Shown here one piece after another: positions 61,950 through 64,000 of a DNA stretch of 64,000 nucleotides (position 1 is the first letter of the stretch; every line of letters starts with the position of its first letter). A program made the position numbers and the translations under genes. The stretch comes from Loripinus fragilis (Eukaryota > Mollusca > Bivalvia > Lucinida > Lucinidae): positions 89,375,779 to 89,439,778 of the forward strand of contig OZ026525.1 in NCBI GenBank assembly GCA_964019695.1, written 5' to 3'. Below the pieces are notes generated by a model, which saw nothing but the letters and a program-made list of their open reading frames with translations, did not search any database and had not been told where the DNA came from.

Positions 61950-62307
61950 TAGTGACATGCAATGTTTCCATAGACAAGACCTCTAAGTGATAAACCTGCA
62001 AAATTATTCCTCCTGTCAGGTGCGACAGATAACAAAGCTCTGAGCCAATAGTCTTACCTGCTACACAGGCTGTCATTAGACATGCAATGTTTCCATGGAC
62101 AAGACCTCTAAGTGATAGACGTGCGAAATCATTCCTCCTGTCAGGTGCGACAGATAACAAAGCTCTGAGCCAATAGTCTTACCTGCTACACAGGCTGTCA
62201 TAAGGCAGGCAATGTTTCCATGGACAAGACCTCTAAGTGATAAACGTGCAAACTCATTCCTCCTGTCAGGTGCGGCAGAGAACAAAGCTCTGAGCCAATA
62301 GTCTTAC
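61950..62307 (-). repeat. Tandem copies of an SLC28 exon end with its splice donor (125-bp period)
   Basis: The landmark GTTTCCATGGACAAGACC (plus strand) lies at 62,339 in the real exon and recurs at 62,214, 62,089 and 61,964 (as CCATAGAC), exactly 125 bases apart. Each unit holds the 3' two-thirds of the exon plus donor and about 20 intron bases. Donor copies (GTAAGAC on the minus strand) are at 62,307-62,301, 62,182-62,176 and 62,057-62,051; the farthest unit has lost it. None has the acceptor. Because 125 is not a multiple of three, reading through the first donor hits a stop near 62,198. Confidence 0.9.
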
Positions 62308-62488
62308 CTGCTACACAGGCTGTCATTAGACAGGCAATGTTTCCATGGACAAGACCTCTAAGTGATAAACGTGCGAATTCATTCCTCCTGTCGGGTGCGG
62401 CAGAGAACAAAGCTCCTAGGTATATCCCAATAGAAATCAAACTGCCAAACCCACACAACATGTACGTTCCAAGAACAAGCGATTTTCT
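62308..62488 (-). CDS. SLC28 concentrative nucleoside transporter, C-terminal gate-domain exon
   Basis: Part of a sodium-coupled nucleoside importer of the plasma membrane. The acceptor CCTTACAG precedes 60 codons plus one base; the donor is GCAG|GTAAGA. The peptide has the family order: TYMLCGFGSLISIGIYLGAL, then APDRRNEFARLSLRGLV, then GNIACLMTACVAG, corresponding to the conserved LCGFAN..SIGI.LG..., AP.R..D.AR.ALRAL and G..A...ACVAG of CNT proteins. Two helices of the C-terminal Nucleos_tra2_C region are represented. It is oddly Ser where CNTs have Asn in CGFAN (here CGFGS). Downstream, its 3' end is repeated three times. Confidence 0.85.
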
Positions 62489-62719
62489 CTGTAAGGTAAT
62501 TGTTTTTAAGAATTTACTACTTAAACTATACTAGGCATCAAAATTTCAATAATTTAGTATGTGACTTGAATGCCAAGCAGATAAGGTGACAATCATAGTA
62601 TGTTAGATTGTTTCTCTGTGAAGTTAGAAAGCCTCCATGCGAGCTAAACAGGTTTGTGTTTTAACAATAGCAGAATCCAGGGCGATGATTTGACGCCATT
62701 AAAATGAATTTACCCACCC

Positions 62720-63345
62720 CACCCCAACCCCAGTGGCTTCTGCTGCTGTCTTTTCTAAGGCGGCGGATCTGTTGTTGTTGATTCATTCTTTATTTTGGGT
62801 CTCATTGTTTAAGAGGTTTTTGTGTTTGGTCCTTGCTTTGTTTGGCCCTTGTTTTGTTATGTAGTACTTACTGTCATTCCCAGTTCTGCAAGAGCCGGTT
62901 ACTTTACTATGATTCTTTTTTTCCTTCCATGTAGCTGTTAGTGTTCTGTGTCTCTTCCTCACGATGCGGTAGGTACTTCTGCAGGGTGTGAATGTGACAT
63001 TTCAACAGAATCCCGGGTAAATGTTTGGTACCAGTAAAATGCATTTAAGCCCCCCCCCCCCAGTGGCTTAGGCTACTGTCCGTTCTAAGGCGATGGTTCT
63101 TGTTGATGAATCATTGTTTATTGTTGCTCCCATTGTATGTGGGGGTTCTGTGTTTGGTCCTTGTTTTGGTATTCAGTACTTTGTGTCCTTTTAGTGTTGC
63201 AATCACCTTAGTGGGAAAGAGAAAGCTGGTTACTTTACTTTAATTGTATTCTTGGTCTCTTGTGACTGTTAGTGTTCTGTTGCTCTTCTCGTGGTGCCGT
63301 GGGTTGGTCTGTAGTGTGTGATTGTGGTATTTCCTGATAATACTC
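62720..63345 (+). repeat. Two direct copies of an about 325-bp dispersed repeat
   Basis: Copy 1 (about 62,720-63,005) and copy 2 (about 63,050-63,345) share CAGTGGCTTCTGCTGCTGTC versus CAGTGGCTTAGGCTACTGTC, CTAAGGCG, TGTGTTTGGTCCTTG, GTTACTTTACT and CTGTTAGTGTTCTGT. A reversed relative is near 6,590-6,800. Their 3' ends correspond to repeat family A in reverse. They lie in the SLC28 intron between 62,489 and 63,645. Confidence 0.7.
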
Positions 63346-63645
63346 ACTTGCCTTTTTTATACTCACTTACTTTTTCGAGTAGTAAACGGCAATGACAGTG
63401 GAATTACTAATAATTTGGTGTTTTGTTGGTCGTTTTAAGTTCTAGTCTGTCCTTCTTGTTTGAATTAGATTTTCATTTTTAATTTGCCATCCTATCCTAT
63501 ACTGTTAAAATGATATAATATATCACTGAAACGATATAGTATGCCGTTTTAATAAAATATTTGTGAAGTTGGTTTTGGTTTTAACTTTCTTTGCTTAAAT
63601 TTCTATTCTGATGGTCCTTCTGGGAAATAGTACATTTATAAGTAC

Positions 63646-63804
63646 CTGCAACAGCTCTTCTTTAGTTTTTTCACCAAGTTCTATGTATGCCAAAAACTCT
63701 GACAAAATGATTTTCTTGCCGTAGACAGAGCCCATGGCTAGTGCATCAACAGTTGGAATACCAACAGCTATAGCGAACGGATAGAAGATGTACGAACAAA
63801 TAAG
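63646..63804 (-). CDS. SLC28 concentrative nucleoside transporter, CNT-signature exon
   Basis: A 159-base exon in phase 0 (53 codons), acceptor TTTATTTCAG, donor TTGCAG|GTACTT. It joins in frame to the exon at 62,488 (LLQ then RKSLVLG). The peptide includes IAVGIPTVDALAMGSVYGKK then IILSEFLAYIEL. This corresponds to the CNT signature (G/A)-X-K-X3-N-E-F-V-A-(Y/M/F), here G-K-K-IIL-S-E-F-L-A-Y, with Ser for Asn and Leu for Val. The signature Glu-Phe is present. Exons for the first two-thirds of the protein lie beyond the right edge of the window. Confidence 0.88.
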
Positions 63805-64000
63805 CTGAAATAAATATACTGGGAGTTACTAGTATATAACAGTGAAAATTGCAATTTGAATAAAAATTAGACTTGCATAATCATTTGCCGAAAATAGAAT
63901 TATTGAAATTTAAGGGAGCGATCAGGGGGCCTGAATATTACTTTGGGCCTGGATTTTTTTTCAGCCAGGACCATGCGTATAAACGGGAACAAAAAAGTTT
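63805..64000. other. Partial SLC28 intron at window edge
   Basis: Sequence upstream (minus strand) of the 63,804 acceptor. No exon is seen in the remaining 196 bases. Confidence 0.6.

Noticed and set aside
61897..62285. Additional SLC28 exons in the tandem copies
   Set aside because: The copies lack an acceptor, the 125-bp period breaks frame, and they only repeat the end of the exon at 62,308-62,488.

Overview
This is a eukaryotic genomic window, most likely from a marine bivalve mollusc. The evidence is interrupted genes with GT-AG introns, dense short inverted-repeat transposons built around palindromes such as ACCCAGATCAGAC/GTCTGATCTGGGT (a type I associate with clams and mussels), tRNA-derived SINEs and a very large satellite array. 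The taxonomic placement is inference. There is no sign of bacterial gene organisation.

Layout. 1-4.1 kb: non-coding, with a SINE, a 29-bp minisatellite and dispersed repeats. 4.16-4.65 kb: a minus-strand terminal exon coding for a Ser/Thr-rich stem, a membrane segment and a short tail. 4.7-9.45 kb: repeats and small inverted-repeat elements. 9.46-46.41 kb: one uninterrupted tandem array of a 113-bp monomer, about 327 copies, each normally with one PstI site. It has higher-order repeats of about 6.1-7.8 kb and a 2,033-bp local duplication with no difference visible by eye. 46.4-53.4 kb: mobile-element debris. 53.5-54.24 kb: two minus-strand exons, one encoding a signal peptide and one an extracellular segment, phase-compatible with the exon at 4.2 kb. 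Joined, they predict a 259-residue type I membrane protein whose second intron is 48.9 kb and contains the whole satellite. 54.3-56.2 kb: repeats. 56.3-64 kb: the C-terminal exons of a minus-strand SLC28-type concentrative nucleoside transporter. Its last intron is filled with nested elements and begins inside a 125-bp tandem repeat that copies the exon end together with its splice donor. The 5' part of that gene lies beyond the right edge.

Both gene models read right to left (SLC28, then the predicted membrane protein). Nothing in the sequence shows that they work together. The most unusual content is structural: an intronic PstI satellite with higher-order organisation, a three-level nested insertion at 57.0-58.4 kb that can be dated by comparison with an uninterrupted relative at 52.9 kb, an exon/donor tandem repeat in SLC28, and serine at two normally conserved asparagine positions in the transporter.

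All splice junctions were read by eye from GT/AG signals, phase and protein continuity. No database search or transcript evidence was available.
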